DNA of 64,000 nt, taken from the NCBI RefSeq assembly GCF_002250705.1, contig NZ_NMVP01000002.1, positions 62,001 to 126,000 on the forward strand. The letters are read 5' to 3'. Under the pieces are notes generated by a model. That model saw nothing but the letters and a program-made list of their open reading frames with translations. It was not told where the DNA came from and did no database searches. Positions 32,891-41,129 of this stretch are shown here, piece by piece (position 1 is the stretch's first letter; every line of letters starts with the position of its first letter). The DNA comes from Enemella evansiae. GTDB lineage: Bacteria > Actinomycetota > Actinomycetes > Propionibacteriales > Propionibacteriaceae. Both the position numbers and the translations under genes were made by a program.

Positions 32891-33577
32891 ATGCAGCAGC
32901 ACAACACCCGTCCGGCGCTGATCGCTTTCGACATCGCCGGCACCACCGTCGACGAACACGGCATCGTCTACGCCACGCTGCGCGAGGTCACCCTCGCCGC
33001 CGGCGCACGCTACGACGACGACACCTTCGCGCGCTGGACCGGCCGGGAGAAACGGGCCGCGATCGCCGGACTGCTCGGCGCCGACACCGACGAGGCCACC
33101 ATCGACCGGGTGCACCGCGAGTTCACCACCGAGCTCACCCGTCGGTACGCCGAGCAGCCGCCCGCCCCCTGCCCCGGGATCGAGGCGGCCTTCGACGAAC
33201 TCCGCGACCTCGGCGTACGCCTGGCGCTGACGACCGGTTTCGACCGGCCGACCACCGACCAGCTGCTCGATGCCCTGGGCTGGACCGACGGCCGATTGGC
33301 TGCGGTGGTCTGCGCCACCGAGGTCGCCCAGGGACGCCCCGCCCCCGACCTGATCCAGGCGGTGATGCGGCAGCTGCAGATCACCGATCCGGACCAGGTG
33401 TGGGCGGTCGGTGACACCGCCGCCGATCTGGGTGCCGCGGCGGCCGCCGGAGTCGCCGGAGTCGGCGTACTCACCGGAGCCGGAACCCGGGAGATCCTCA
33501 CCGCACAACCACATCTGGCGATCCTGGACACCGCGGCCCAGATCACCGAACTCGTCGCCGCCGCACCGGAATCGTGA
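32891..33577 (+). CDS. PhnX-like (phosphonatase-like) HAD hydrolase
   Basis: A 228-aa HAD-superfamily enzyme close to phosphonoacetaldehyde hydrolase. The nucleophile loop is FDIAGTTVDE (D14), using the DxAGT variant of PhnX instead of DxDGT. Motif 2 is LTTGFDR, motif 3 is GRPAPDLIQ, and motif 4 is AVGDTAADL. In the cap, TGREKRAAI places a lysine (K54) where PhnX uses a Schiff-base lysine, but this alignment is by eye. It would cleave the C-P bond of a phosphonoaldehyde. ATG 32891 has GGAGG 5 nt upstream. Its stop overlaps the start of phnF (GTGA). Confidence 0.8.
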   Translation: MQQHNTRPALIAFDIAGTTVDEHGIVYATLREVTLAAGARYDDDTFARWTGREKRAAIAGLLGADTDEATIDRVHREFTTELTRRYAEQPPAPCPGIEAAFDELRDLGVRLALTTGFDRPTTDQLLDALGWTDGRLAAVVCATEVAQGRPAPDLIQAVMRQLQITDPDQVWAVGDTAADLGAAAAAGVAGVGVLTGAGTREILTAQPHLAILDTAAQITELVAAAPES

Positions 33578-34269
33578 GCGATCCACGCAGCCGGCAGGTG
33601 GCGGCCGAACTGGCCGAGGAGATCCGGACCCTGCCCAAGGGCACCCGGGTCCCCAGCGAACACCAGCTGATGGCCCGCTTCGGGGTGTCCCGATCCACCG
33701 CGCGCAGCGCCCTGCAGCAGCTCGAACACCCGTATCTGGTTCGCCGTTCCCAGGGCGCCGGCACCTTCGTGCACCGTCGCCTCGACTACGTGATCTCCCG
33801 CAACCGGCGCCCCTCACTGCACCACCAGCTCGACGAATCCGGTTCGCGGGCGCGCACCTTCGTGCTCTCGGTCCGCCGCGAGCAGCCACCGCCCGAGGTC
33901 CGCGAACTGCTCGGCGGCACCGGCCCACTGACCCGGCTGGAACGGCTCGCCTATCTCGACGACGAGGTCGTCACCTTCCTGCAGGAGTGGTTCGCCGACG
34001 ATGTCGTGCCGCACCTCGAGGTCGGCATGAATGTGATCGACTCGGTCGAGGAACTGCTGCGTGGGTTGCGTTTCTCCCCGGTACGCAGCTGGTGCCGGGT
34101 CACCGTGGACGTGCCCCCGGACCGGGTCTGCGACCGGTTGGAACTCGATCACGGCTCGCACGCCTGGAGCGTTGACTCGTTGAACCTCGACCAGGAGACC
34201 GGGCGGCCGCTGTTCGTCAGCTGCAATTGGACCCGGATCGACCTGATCCGCTTCGTCTGCGAGTTGTGA
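33574..34269 (+). CDS. phnF: GntR/UTRA-family regulator, PhnF-like
   Basis: A 231-aa regulator. Residues about 5-70 form the GntR winged helix (LPKGTRVPSEHQLMARFGVSRSTARSALQQLE) with the wing RRSQGAGTFV. Residues about 85-230 form a UTRA-type ligand domain (RLERLAYLDDEVVTFLQEWF and LSVNSLNLDQ-like strands). PhnF proteins repress phosphonate operons, and position between the PhnX-like gene and phnG supports that role. It overlaps the PhnX-like gene by 4 nt. A 115-nt gap with a strong inverted repeat separates it from phnG, so phnG-M may have additional control. Confidence 0.82.
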   Translation: MSDPRSRQVAAELAEEIRTLPKGTRVPSEHQLMARFGVSRSTARSALQQLEHPYLVRRSQGAGTFVHRRLDYVISRNRRPSLHHQLDESGSRARTFVLSVRREQPPPEVRELLGGTGPLTRLERLAYLDDEVVTFLQEWFADDVVPHLEVGMNVIDSVEELLRGLRFSPVRSWCRVTVDVPPDRVCDRLELDHGSHAWSVDSLNLDQETGRPLFVSCNWTRIDLIRFVCEL

Positions 34270-34272
34270 CCC

Positions 34273-34312
34273 GCCGGTCCTTCCTGATCGGCCGCACCAA
34301 CCCAGGACCGGC
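34273..34312 (+). terminator. Inverted repeat between phnF and phnG
   Basis: GCCGGTCCT (34273-34281) and AGGACCGGC (34304-34312) are perfectly complementary over 9 bp with a 22-nt loop. It starts 3 nt after the phnF stop. No T-run follows. It may terminate or attenuate read-through into the C-P lyase genes. Confidence 0.5.
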
Positions 34313-34384
34313 TTCACGTTGTCGTAACCCGGTGTTTGCCGCCCGGCCCGGCGATCGCCACGGCCCCGCAGCAGGCTGACTGCC

Positions 34385-34816
34385 GTGACCGAGACCCACA
34401 CCCGCGAGGAGCTGGCCGAACAGCTCAGCCTCGCCGATCCGAGCACGCTCGTCGAGATCGCCGAACTCTGCCTCGACGCACACGACCTGCAGGTGGTCCG
34501 CGGCCCCGAGGTGGGCACCGTCGCCACCCAGGTCCGCGAACCGATCGCCGGGACCCGCTTCCTGCTCGCCGACGTCCTCGCCAGCTCCGCCGAGGTCCGC
34601 CTGGCCGGCACCCCCGGTTGGGCGATGCGGATGGGCGCCGACCCCGAGGCCGCCCTCGCGCAGGCCATCTGCGACGCCGAACTGCAGCGCGACGGGGCGT
34701 ACGCCGATCGGCTGCGGCGGCTCTGCGCCGACGTCGCCACCACCACCCGGATGGAGCGCGCCGCCGAATGGGAGCGATTGTGCGGCACCATCGTCGAGTT
34801 CGAGGAGATCCCGTGA
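34385..34816 (+). CDS. phnG: C-P lyase core subunit PhnG
   Basis: A 143-aa PhnG. Recognisable segments are VVRGPEVGTVATQVREPIAGTRFLLADVLASSAEV (about 38-72), which holds the conserved RGP..G and F.LADVL patterns, and the C-terminal helix. PhnG, H, I and J form the C-P lyase core complex, which transfers the phosphonate to ATP in place of adenine and then breaks the C-P bond. GTG 34385 starts the protein; the ribosome site is weak. The stop overlaps the GTG of phnH. Length matches the family. Confidence 0.87.
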   Translation: MTETHTREELAEQLSLADPSTLVEIAELCLDAHDLQVVRGPEVGTVATQVREPIAGTRFLLADVLASSAEVRLAGTPGWAMRMGADPEAALAQAICDAELQRDGAYADRLRRLCADVATTTRMERAAEWERLCGTIVEFEEIP

Positions 34817-35394
34817 CCACCGCCACCCACACCGTGCTGCTGGACGAAACCGAACGACAGCAGGTTTTCCGGGCCTGCCTGGGCGCCCTGTCCCGCCCCG
34901 GCACCTGGCATCCGCTGCAGGTCACCCGGCACCCCGCCGCCCGCCTCCCGCTGCTCGCCCTCACCGATCTGATGACCCCGATCGCCGCCCTCGGCGACCG
35001 CCCCGACACCACCCGGGCCATCGAGGAGATCGCCGGGCTCACCCGCGCACCGATCGCAACCATCGGTGACGCCCGCTGGCTGCTGGCCGACCCCGACCCG
35101 GCACCCGGCCTGCTCGCCGAGCTGCGTCAGGGCACCGATCAGGAACCCCAGCTCGGCGCCATGCTGGTGCTGCCGCTGCCGGTCTCCAGCGCCACCGGCT
35201 GGGCCTATCGGTTGAGCGGCCCCGGCATCAAGGACCAGCGCCCCAGCGAACTGTCCCTCAGCCCCGGCCTGGTCCAGGCGCGGGCCGAGCTGCTCACCGA
35301 CTATCCGCGCGGTTTCGACCTGCTCTGCGTCACCGAGGACCATCGCGTACTCGGCCTACCGCGGACCACTGTGATCACCGAGGAGACCCGATGA
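34813..35394 (+). CDS. phnH: C-P lyase core subunit PhnH
   Basis: A 193-aa PhnH. The N-terminus reads QQVFRACLGALSRPGTWHPL, matching the conserved FR..L.A.S.PG entry of PhnH. The core includes LTDLMTPIAAL and ATIGDARWLLADPD, and the end has LLCVTEDHRVLGLPRTT. PhnH is a catalytically silent relative of PLP-dependent transferases that supports the PhnGHIJ complex. GTG 34813 overlaps the phnG stop by 4 nt, and its TGA overlaps the ATG of phnI by 4 nt. Members of the group are about 190-200 aa, so this is complete. Confidence 0.86.
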   Translation: MTTATHTVLLDETERQQVFRACLGALSRPGTWHPLQVTRHPAARLPLLALTDLMTPIAALGDRPDTTRAIEEIAGLTRAPIATIGDARWLLADPDPAPGLLAELRQGTDQEPQLGAMLVLPLPVSSATGWAYRLSGPGIKDQRPSELSLSPGLVQARAELLTDYPRGFDLLCVTEDHRVLGLPRTTVITEETR

Positions 35395-36515
35395 CCTACG
35401 CCGGCACGAATCGCGGCGGCACCACCGCCATCCTGACCGCCGAGTCGCTGGTCCGCGAGGATGCCGAACGGCTGGCCACCGACCTCGACCCGGTCGGGGT
35501 CGCCCAGGTGCAGCGCCACTTTCCCGAGGCCCTCGATCGGTTGATGGGTGAGGCCGCGCTCTGGGACCGCGAGCTGGCCGCGATCGCCTTCCTGCAGGCC
35601 CGTGGCGACCTCCCGGAGGCGGTCCACCTGCTCCGCGCGCACCGCTCGACCCTGCCCCGGTTGGCGGTCAGCGAACCGGTCGATCCCGACGAGATCCAGC
35701 TGCTGCGGCGGATCGTGCCGGCCCATCGCAGCCCCGACGGGCCGCAACTGCTCGGCCGCACCGTCGACTACACCGCCCGGTTGCTGCGCGCCCCCGGCGC
35801 CGCCGACCCGCTGCCACCGACCGCCGACCTGCTGGACGCCGAACCGGCCGAGGACGGCACGCACCCCGACCGGCCGCCGCAGCGCTACAGCCGCTGGCTC
35901 GCCGACCGCGATCTGCTCACCGCACGCGGTGACGACGGTGACCCCGAACCGTTCGACCTGGCGCTGCAGAACATCACCCTGCCGGCGCCACGATCGGCGC
36001 TGCTCTCGGCGATGGCGATGGCCGAGACCGGCGGGCTGATCGCCCAGTGGTATCGCAACATTCTCGGACCCGACGGGTACGCCGACGAGTCGGTCACCCT
36101 CGGCGACGTGCGGCATGGGCGGCTCCCGGTGCGGGTCACCCACCCGCACACCGGCAACCCGGTGGCCATCGGGACGATCGACACCAGCGAGTGCGAGGCG
36201 ATCGCCCACCTCGACGAACGCGGTGAGGACCCCTCGCGGTTCGATGTCGGCTTCGGCATGGCGCTGGGGCACAACGAACGCAAGGCGATCTCGATGTCCA
36301 TCATGGACCTGGCCGCGCACCGCTACGCCGACTCCCCCGAGGGGCGGCCGCTGCAGCAGCTGATCCTGATGACCACCGATGGCCTTGCCAGCAACGGATT
36401 CCTGGAGCATCTCAAGCTCCCCCACTACGTCACCTTCCGCTCCATGGTCGACCGCGCGGTCGCGGCCGGTCAGGAGGATTCCCCACGCCAGCAGGAGTGC
36501 GACCATGACCACTGA
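35391..36515 (+). CDS. phnI: C-P lyase core subunit PhnI (purine ribonucleoside triphosphate phosphonylase)
   Basis: A 374-aa PhnI. The N-terminus YAGTNRGGTTAILTAESLV carries the family hallmark GG..AI..AE.L. Internal marks include QLLGRTVDYTARLLRAPG, SGWLADRDL-like SRWLADRDLL, and LGHNERKAISMSIMDLA near the end. PhnI performs the nucleosidase/phosphonylase step that joins methylphosphonate to ribose triphosphate. It is translationally coupled upstream to phnH (4 nt) and overlaps the phnJK start by 11 nt. The C-terminal HDH and the many histidines suit its metal dependence. Complete length. Confidence 0.88.
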   Translation: MTYAGTNRGGTTAILTAESLVREDAERLATDLDPVGVAQVQRHFPEALDRLMGEAALWDRELAAIAFLQARGDLPEAVHLLRAHRSTLPRLAVSEPVDPDEIQLLRRIVPAHRSPDGPQLLGRTVDYTARLLRAPGAADPLPPTADLLDAEPAEDGTHPDRPPQRYSRWLADRDLLTARGDDGDPEPFDLALQNITLPAPRSALLSAMAMAETGGLIAQWYRNILGPDGYADESVTLGDVRHGRLPVRVTHPHTGNPVAIGTIDTSECEAIAHLDERGEDPSRFDVGFGMALGHNERKAISMSIMDLAAHRYADSPEGRPLQQLILMTTDGLASNGFLEHLKLPHYVTFRSMVDRAVAAGQEDSPRQQECDHDH

Positions 36516-38304
36516 GCTGAGACCAGGCAGCAGCATCGAGGAGCTGACCTCCCGGCTGCGGCCCACCGACGACCGGCCGACCGTGCTCGACGAACAGGGC
36601 AAGCGGGAGGTGCGCCGGGCCTGCCTGTCCGCGGTCTGCATCCCCGGTCACCAGATCCCCTTCGGCTCCCGGGAGATGCCGGTCGCCCGCGGCTGGGGCT
36701 CCGGCGGCCTCCAGGTCACCCTGGCGATCGGTTCGGCCACCGATACCGTCAAGGTGATCGACCAGGGTGATGAGGAGGGTGTCAACGCGGTCAACCTGCG
36801 CCGGCTGATCCGCGGCACCCTCGGCTGCGGTGCCACCGGTGACACCCGCGATGCCAGCATCATCCAGTCCCGGCACCGGATCCCCGAGGACCGGCTGCGC
36901 GCCGACCAGATCGTGGTGCTGCAGGTCCCGGTCTCCGAACCGTTGCGGCCCATCGAACGCAGCGTCGCCGAGTGCCGCCGGATGCACGGCGAGGCGGACT
37001 ATTCGCGGATGTGGGTGGCGATGTATGAGGACCTGGTCACCGGCGGGGTCGTCAACGCCGCGGCCGGTTATCCGGTGATGGTGCACCACCGGCACCTGAT
37101 GGCACCCAGCCCGATCCCGCGCTGGGACGTGCCGCGGCTCAACGACTCCGACCACCTCACCCTGCTCTCCCACGGCCGCGACAAGCGGCTCTATGCCGTG
37201 CCCCCGCACACCCACGTCGAACCACTCAGTTTCGACGACGTCCCGTTCGAGGTGGAGTACACCGAGGGCGCGGCCTGTGCGCTGTGCGGCTCGGACGACA
37301 CCTACCTGGTGCAGACCCGCGGCGGTGACTGGCTGTGCTCCGATGTGGAGTGGTGCGCCCGGGTGCGCAGCGCTGACGTCGACCCCGCCGACCACCGCCG
37401 GATCGCCCCACTGGACTGGTTGCCCGACCCGCGCCGGCGAGTCCGCGCCACCGCGGAAACCCTGCGTGGCAAGGAGGATCTCGGCACCGCCGAGGTGCGC
37501 AGCCGCACCGCACCCGGTGCGGAGTGGTCACTCAAGGTCGAGGATCTGGGCAAGACCTATCCGGCTGGCCGGGGCTCGACCGCGGTGCGCGCGGTCGACT
37601 CGGTGAGCTTCGATGTCGCCCCCGGTGAGGCACTCGGCATCATCGGCGAATCCGGTTCCGGCAAGTCGACGGTGATGCGCTGCATCATCGGCGAGGAGAC
37701 CACGACCGAGGGCCGGGTGCTGCTCGCCGACGTCGATGACGGGCGGACCAATGTGCTCACCCTCGACGCGCCGGAGCGCCGCGCGCTGCGCATCGGCACC
37801 CTGGCCGTGGTGCACCAGGATCCGTCCGCGGGGTTGAACCTGCGGATCAGTGCCGGTGGCAACATCGCCGACCGGTTGACCGCCGCCGGCTGGCGCTCCT
37901 ATCACGACATCCGCCGGCGGGCGGCCGCGCTGCTCGACCGGGTCGAGGTGCCGCTGTCCCGGATGGACGATGTGGTCGGCCAGTTCTCCGGCGGCATGCG
38001 GCAGCGGGTGCAGATCGCCAAGGCGCTGGCCGGGGACCCGCAGGTGCTGCTGCTGGACGAACCGACCACCGGCCTGGACGCCTCGGTGGCCGCCGGGGTG
38101 CTCGACCTGCTGCGCGAACTGCTCGCCGAGCGGGAGATCGCGGTCGCGGTGGTCAGTCACGACTTCGCGGTGATCTCCGCCCTCACCGACCGGGCCCTGG
38201 TGATGCGCGAGGGCCGGGTCGTCGAGCAGGGCCTCACCGATCAGCTGTTCGCCGACCCGCACCACCCCTACACCCAGCGGCTCGTCGCGGCCGCCGGAGC
38301 CTGA
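36505..38304 (+). CDS. phnJ-phnK: Fused PhnJ (C-P lyase) - PhnK (ABC ATPase)
   Basis: One 599-aa reading frame holds two proteins that are normally separate. Residues 1-300 are PhnJ, the radical-SAM enzyme that cleaves the C-P bond. Its iron-sulfur and catalytic cysteines are present as C258-x2-C261-x16-C278-x5-C284 (GAACALCG..., LCSDVEWC). A polar linker (about 305-340) leads to PhnK at 341-599, with Walker A GESGSGKST (381-389), signature FSGGMRQRVQIAKAL, Walker B VLLLDEPTT and switch VVSHDF. There is no internal stop or ribosome site at the junction. In known structures PhnK docks on PhnJ of the core complex, so fusion would fix that contact. It overlaps phnI by 11 nt. Confidence 0.9.
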   Translation: MTTELRPGSSIEELTSRLRPTDDRPTVLDEQGKREVRRACLSAVCIPGHQIPFGSREMPVARGWGSGGLQVTLAIGSATDTVKVIDQGDEEGVNAVNLRRLIRGTLGCGATGDTRDASIIQSRHRIPEDRLRADQIVVLQVPVSEPLRPIERSVAECRRMHGEADYSRMWVAMYEDLVTGGVVNAAAGYPVMVHHRHLMAPSPIPRWDVPRLNDSDHLTLLSHGRDKRLYAVPPHTHVEPLSFDDVPFEVEYTEGAACALCGSDDTYLVQTRGGDWLCSDVEWCARVRSADVDPADHRRIAPLDWLPDPRRRVRATAETLRGKEDLGTAEVRSRTAPGAEWSLKVEDLGKTYPAGRGSTAVRAVDSVSFDVAPGEALGIIGESGSGKSTVMRCIIGEETTTEGRVLLADVDDGRTNVLTLDAPERRALRIGTLAVVHQDPSAGLNLRISAGGNIADRLTAAGWRSYHDIRRRAAALLDRVEVPLSRMDDVVGQFSGGMRQRVQIAKALAGDPQVLLLDEPTTGLDASVAAGVLDLLRELLAEREIAVAVVSHDFAVISALTDRALVMREGRVVEQGLTDQLFADPHHPYTQRLVAAAGA

Positions 38305-38315
38305 GGAGAATCCCC

Positions 38316-39137
38316 GTGAGCGAAGCGAACTCGAGGATGCACAGTAGCGAAGCGATTCTGAGCGTCACCGATCTGGTGAAGACCTTCACCCTGCACGCCG
38401 TCGGTGGTCGGCAGGTGACCAGCCTGGCCGGGGTGTCGTTGACCGTCGGCACCGGGGAGCATGTCGCGGTGGCCGGTGCCTCCGGGGCCGGCAAGTCCAG
38501 CCTGCTGCGCTGCCTCTATCGCAGCTATCTGCCCGATTCCGGCACCGTGGTGCTGCACACCCCGAGCGGTGCCGTCGAGCTGACCGCACTGCCGGACCGT
38601 CAGCTGGCCCGGATCCGCGGCCGCGAACTGGGTTATGTGTCGCAGTTCCTGCAGGCCCCGCCGCGGGTCGGTCCACTGGAACTGGTGATCCGCGCCGCCC
38701 GTCGCCGCGGCCTGCCGCAGGCCGAGGCGTACCAGACCGCCGGTGAGGCACTGAACCGGCTCGGCATCGACAAACCCTTGTGGGACGTGGATTGCAGCGT
38801 CCTGTCCGGTGGCGAGCGGCAGCGGGTCAACCTGGCCGCCGGCACCGTCAGCCCGCCGCGGTTGCTGCTGCTCGACGAGCCGGTGTCGGCCCTCGACCCG
38901 CACAACCGGGAGAAGGCGCTGCTGCTGATCGAGGACCTGCGCGCCCAGGACGTGTCGGTGCTCGCGGTCTATCACGACATGAAGATCATCCGCCGGCTGG
39001 CGAGCCGGTTGCTGGTGGTGGAGAACGGCCGGATCGTCGCCGACGGAACCCCGGAATCGGTGCTGGCACAGCAACACAGCGCGCTCGCCGATCACCTCAC
39101 CGATCCGCTGGAACACGAGTTGGAGGCCGCCCGATGA
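38316..39137 (+). CDS. phnL: C-P lyase ATP-binding subunit PhnL
   Basis: A 273-aa ABC-type ATPase. Walker A is GASGAGKSS (about 54-62), followed by YVSQFLQAPPRVGPLELV, the Q-loop region typical of PhnL. The signature is LSGGERQRVNLA, Walker B is LLLLDEPVSALD, and the switch His is in VYHDM. PhnL works with PhnK and the core complex; it is not a membrane transporter ATPase. GTG 38316 lies 11 nt after phnJK, and the stop overlaps the ATG of phnM. The 15 residues before LSVTDLVKTF are an extra N-terminal stretch, so a later start cannot be excluded. Confidence 0.88.
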   Translation: MSEANSRMHSSEAILSVTDLVKTFTLHAVGGRQVTSLAGVSLTVGTGEHVAVAGASGAGKSSLLRCLYRSYLPDSGTVVLHTPSGAVELTALPDRQLARIRGRELGYVSQFLQAPPRVGPLELVIRAARRRGLPQAEAYQTAGEALNRLGIDKPLWDVDCSVLSGGERQRVNLAAGTVSPPRLLLLDEPVSALDPHNREKALLLIEDLRAQDVSVLAVYHDMKIIRRLASRLLVVENGRIVADGTPESVLAQQHSALADHLTDPLEHELEAAR

Positions 39138-40348
39138 GTCAGCTGACCGATACCGCGACCCGCACCGACGGCTGGCCGATCGGCAGCGCGCCGACCGACT
39201 ATGTGCTGTCCGGGGTGCGGGCGGTGCTGCCCGACCGGGTGCTGCCGAGTGCGTCGGTGGTGGTGCGCGAGGGCCGGATCGCCGAGATCACCGACCGGAT
39301 GCTGCCGGGCGACCTGGACGGCCGGGGCCGGTTGCTGCTGCCCGGGTTGATCGATGTGCACTCCGATGCGCTGGAGAAGGAGCGGGCACCGCGGCCCTCG
39401 GCGGTGCTGCCCTGGGACTTCGTGCTCGGCAGCTTCGAGGACAGGCTGGCCGCCGCCGGGGTGCTGACGATGTTCCACGGCGCCGGTTTCCAGCACAAGC
39501 AGGCCCGCGGCGTGATCCGGGAACCGGAGGCGGCGCTGGCGTTGTGCCGTTCGGTGAGCGGGCACCCCGGCCACGGAGTCCGGCACCGGATCCTGCACCG
39601 GTTGGACGTGCTCAGCGAACCGGGCGCGGCCACCCTGCGGACCTGGCTGGCCGAGCGTACCGACGACGGGGTGCCGCCGCTGGTCTCCCACGAGGACCAC
39701 ACGCCCGGTCAGGGCCAATACGTGGACCCCGAGCACCTCGTCACCTACATCGTCGGCGCCGACGGCAAGACCCCCGAGGAGGCCCGCGCCCAGGTGGAGT
39801 CGCTGCGGCTGGAGGCGGCCGAGAAGGAACCGGTACGCCGGGCGAACCTCGCCTGGCTGGGCGAACTGGCCCGCAGCGGTGCGATCCGGCTGATGGGTCA
39901 TGATCCGGACTCGCCGGAGGCGGTCGCCGAGCTCGTCGAGCTCGGTGCCGCGGTGGCCGAGTTCCCGACCACCCGGGCCGCCGCCGAGGCCGCCCGGGCG
40001 GCCGGGTTGCTGATCGTCGCGGGCGCGCCGAACGTGCTGCGCGGCGGGTCCCACAACGGCAACGTCTCCGCCGGTGAGCTGGCGCGGGCCGGGCTGCTGG
40101 ATGCGCTGGCCTCGGACTATCTGCCGACCGCGCTGCTCGGCTCGGTGTCGGTGCTCGCCCCCGAGCTGGGGCTGCCCGCCGCCGTCGGGTTCGTGACCTC
40201 GGGTCCGGCCCGGGTCGCCGGGCTGCCGGACACCGGCACCCTGACCGTCGGCGAGCGCGCCGATCTGCTGCTGGTCAGCGACGATCGGGATCCGTGGCTG
40301 CGGGTGGCGGCGGCGCTGCCCGCTCCCCCGCGCGCACCGGAACGGTGA
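39134..40348 (+). CDS. phnM: PhnM, alpha-D-ribose 1-methylphosphonate 5-triphosphate diphosphatase
   Basis: A 404-aa amidohydrolase-fold enzyme. The metal-binding motif is LLPGLIDVHSDALEKE, where DVHSD replaces the usual DxHxH as in PhnM, and VLPWD follows. Further marks are TMFHGAGF, VSHEDHTPGQGQY and FPTTRAAAEAARAAGL, then GAPNVLRGGSHNGN and SDYLPTALLGS. It removes pyrophosphate from the triphosphate intermediate so that PhnJ can act. It is coupled to phnL (4-nt overlap) and is the last gene of the operon. Its 3' end overlaps the convergent DUF1684 gene by 74 nt. No phnN or phnP follows. Confidence 0.9.
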   Translation: MSQLTDTATRTDGWPIGSAPTDYVLSGVRAVLPDRVLPSASVVVREGRIAEITDRMLPGDLDGRGRLLLPGLIDVHSDALEKERAPRPSAVLPWDFVLGSFEDRLAAAGVLTMFHGAGFQHKQARGVIREPEAALALCRSVSGHPGHGVRHRILHRLDVLSEPGAATLRTWLAERTDDGVPPLVSHEDHTPGQGQYVDPEHLVTYIVGADGKTPEEARAQVESLRLEAAEKEPVRRANLAWLGELARSGAIRLMGHDPDSPEAVAELVELGAAVAEFPTTRAAAEAARAAGLLIVAGAPNVLRGGSHNGNVSAGELARAGLLDALASDYLPTALLGSVSVLAPELGLPAAVGFVTSGPARVAGLPDTGTLTVGERADLLLVSDDRDPWLRVAAALPAPPRAPER

Positions 40349-41096
40349 TCGTGTTGCCCTCGCTGGGGCGGGGGCAGGTGGCGTGGTCGGTGAAGGCGAA
40401 CCACATGTTGATGGTGCGGTTGAAGTCCAGCACGACGTGGCCGTCGGCGTCCGGTTCGGCGAACTTGAGCTGCCGCCAGGCCGGGGTCTCGGCATCGTTG
40501 GTCGGGTCGTGGAACTCGATGCTCGGCCCGGCCTTGATGGTGGTCACCACCAGTCGCTGCGGCGCACCTCCGGCGGTGAACTCGAGCTCGCCGAGGGCCG
40601 GCAGCTGCTGGCGCAGGTCGGGGCGGTGGGTGCCGACATCGGCGATCCGGCCGGGCGGATATGCGGTGAACCGGGCCGGGATCACCCACACCGGGTCGTA
40701 GTCGTAGACCGGGATGCCGCGGAAGGACTCCCGCTCCGGTGAGCTCTGGGCGCGTACCCGGATCGCCAGCCGACCGCCGCGACGCAACAGCTCGATCTCC
40801 CGGTCGCCGTGCCGCAGCCAGGGGATCCGGCCGGTCTCGGCGACCGTGACGGCGCTGCGCCCGGCCAGCGGTTCACCGTCGGCGACCAGCTGATCGCCGG
40901 GATCGGCGTCGCAGAACGCCTGCTCACCGTCGGTGGACCAGCGCCCGGGCAGCCCGGGCAGTTCGGTGGGGGTCTCCGGCAACCAGTGGAAGCTCTGCAG
41001 GGTCAACCAGCCATAGGGCCGGCGCAGTTCGTCCTCGCGGGCGCGGCGGAAGTCGAGCCAGTCCTGTTTCGCCTGCTGGTTCTGCGCGGCATCCAT
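40275..41096 (-). CDS. DUF1684-family protein
   Basis: A 273-aa soluble protein. Marks of DUF1684 are the N-terminal DWLDFRRAREDELRRPYGWLTL (about 13-34), ERESFRGIPVYDYDP and the C-terminal FNRTINMWFAFTDHATCPRPSEGNTITVPVRAG. The family has a small beta-rich fold, and its enzymatic role is unknown. The N-terminal pattern is conserved, so ATG 41096 is reliable. The last 15 residues (APPPPAATDPDRR) go beyond the conserved part and lie inside the convergent end of phnM, giving a 74-bp antisense overlap. It is downstream of the S9 peptidase gene on the same strand (33 nt). Confidence 0.8.
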   Translation of the reverse strand: MDAAQNQQAKQDWLDFRRAREDELRRPYGWLTLQSFHWLPETPTELPGLPGRWSTDGEQAFCDADPGDQLVADGEPLAGRSAVTVAETGRIPWLRHGDREIELLRRGGRLAIRVRAQSSPERESFRGIPVYDYDPVWVIPARFTAYPPGRIADVGTHRPDLRQQLPALGELEFTAGGAPQRLVVTTIKAGPSIEFHDPTNDAETPAWRQLKFAEPDADGHVVLDFNRTINMWFAFTDHATCPRPSEGNTITVPVRAGERAAPPPPAATDPDRR

Positions 41097-41129
41097 GCCC
41101 CACAGGCTAACGCCGGTATCGGGGCCGGT

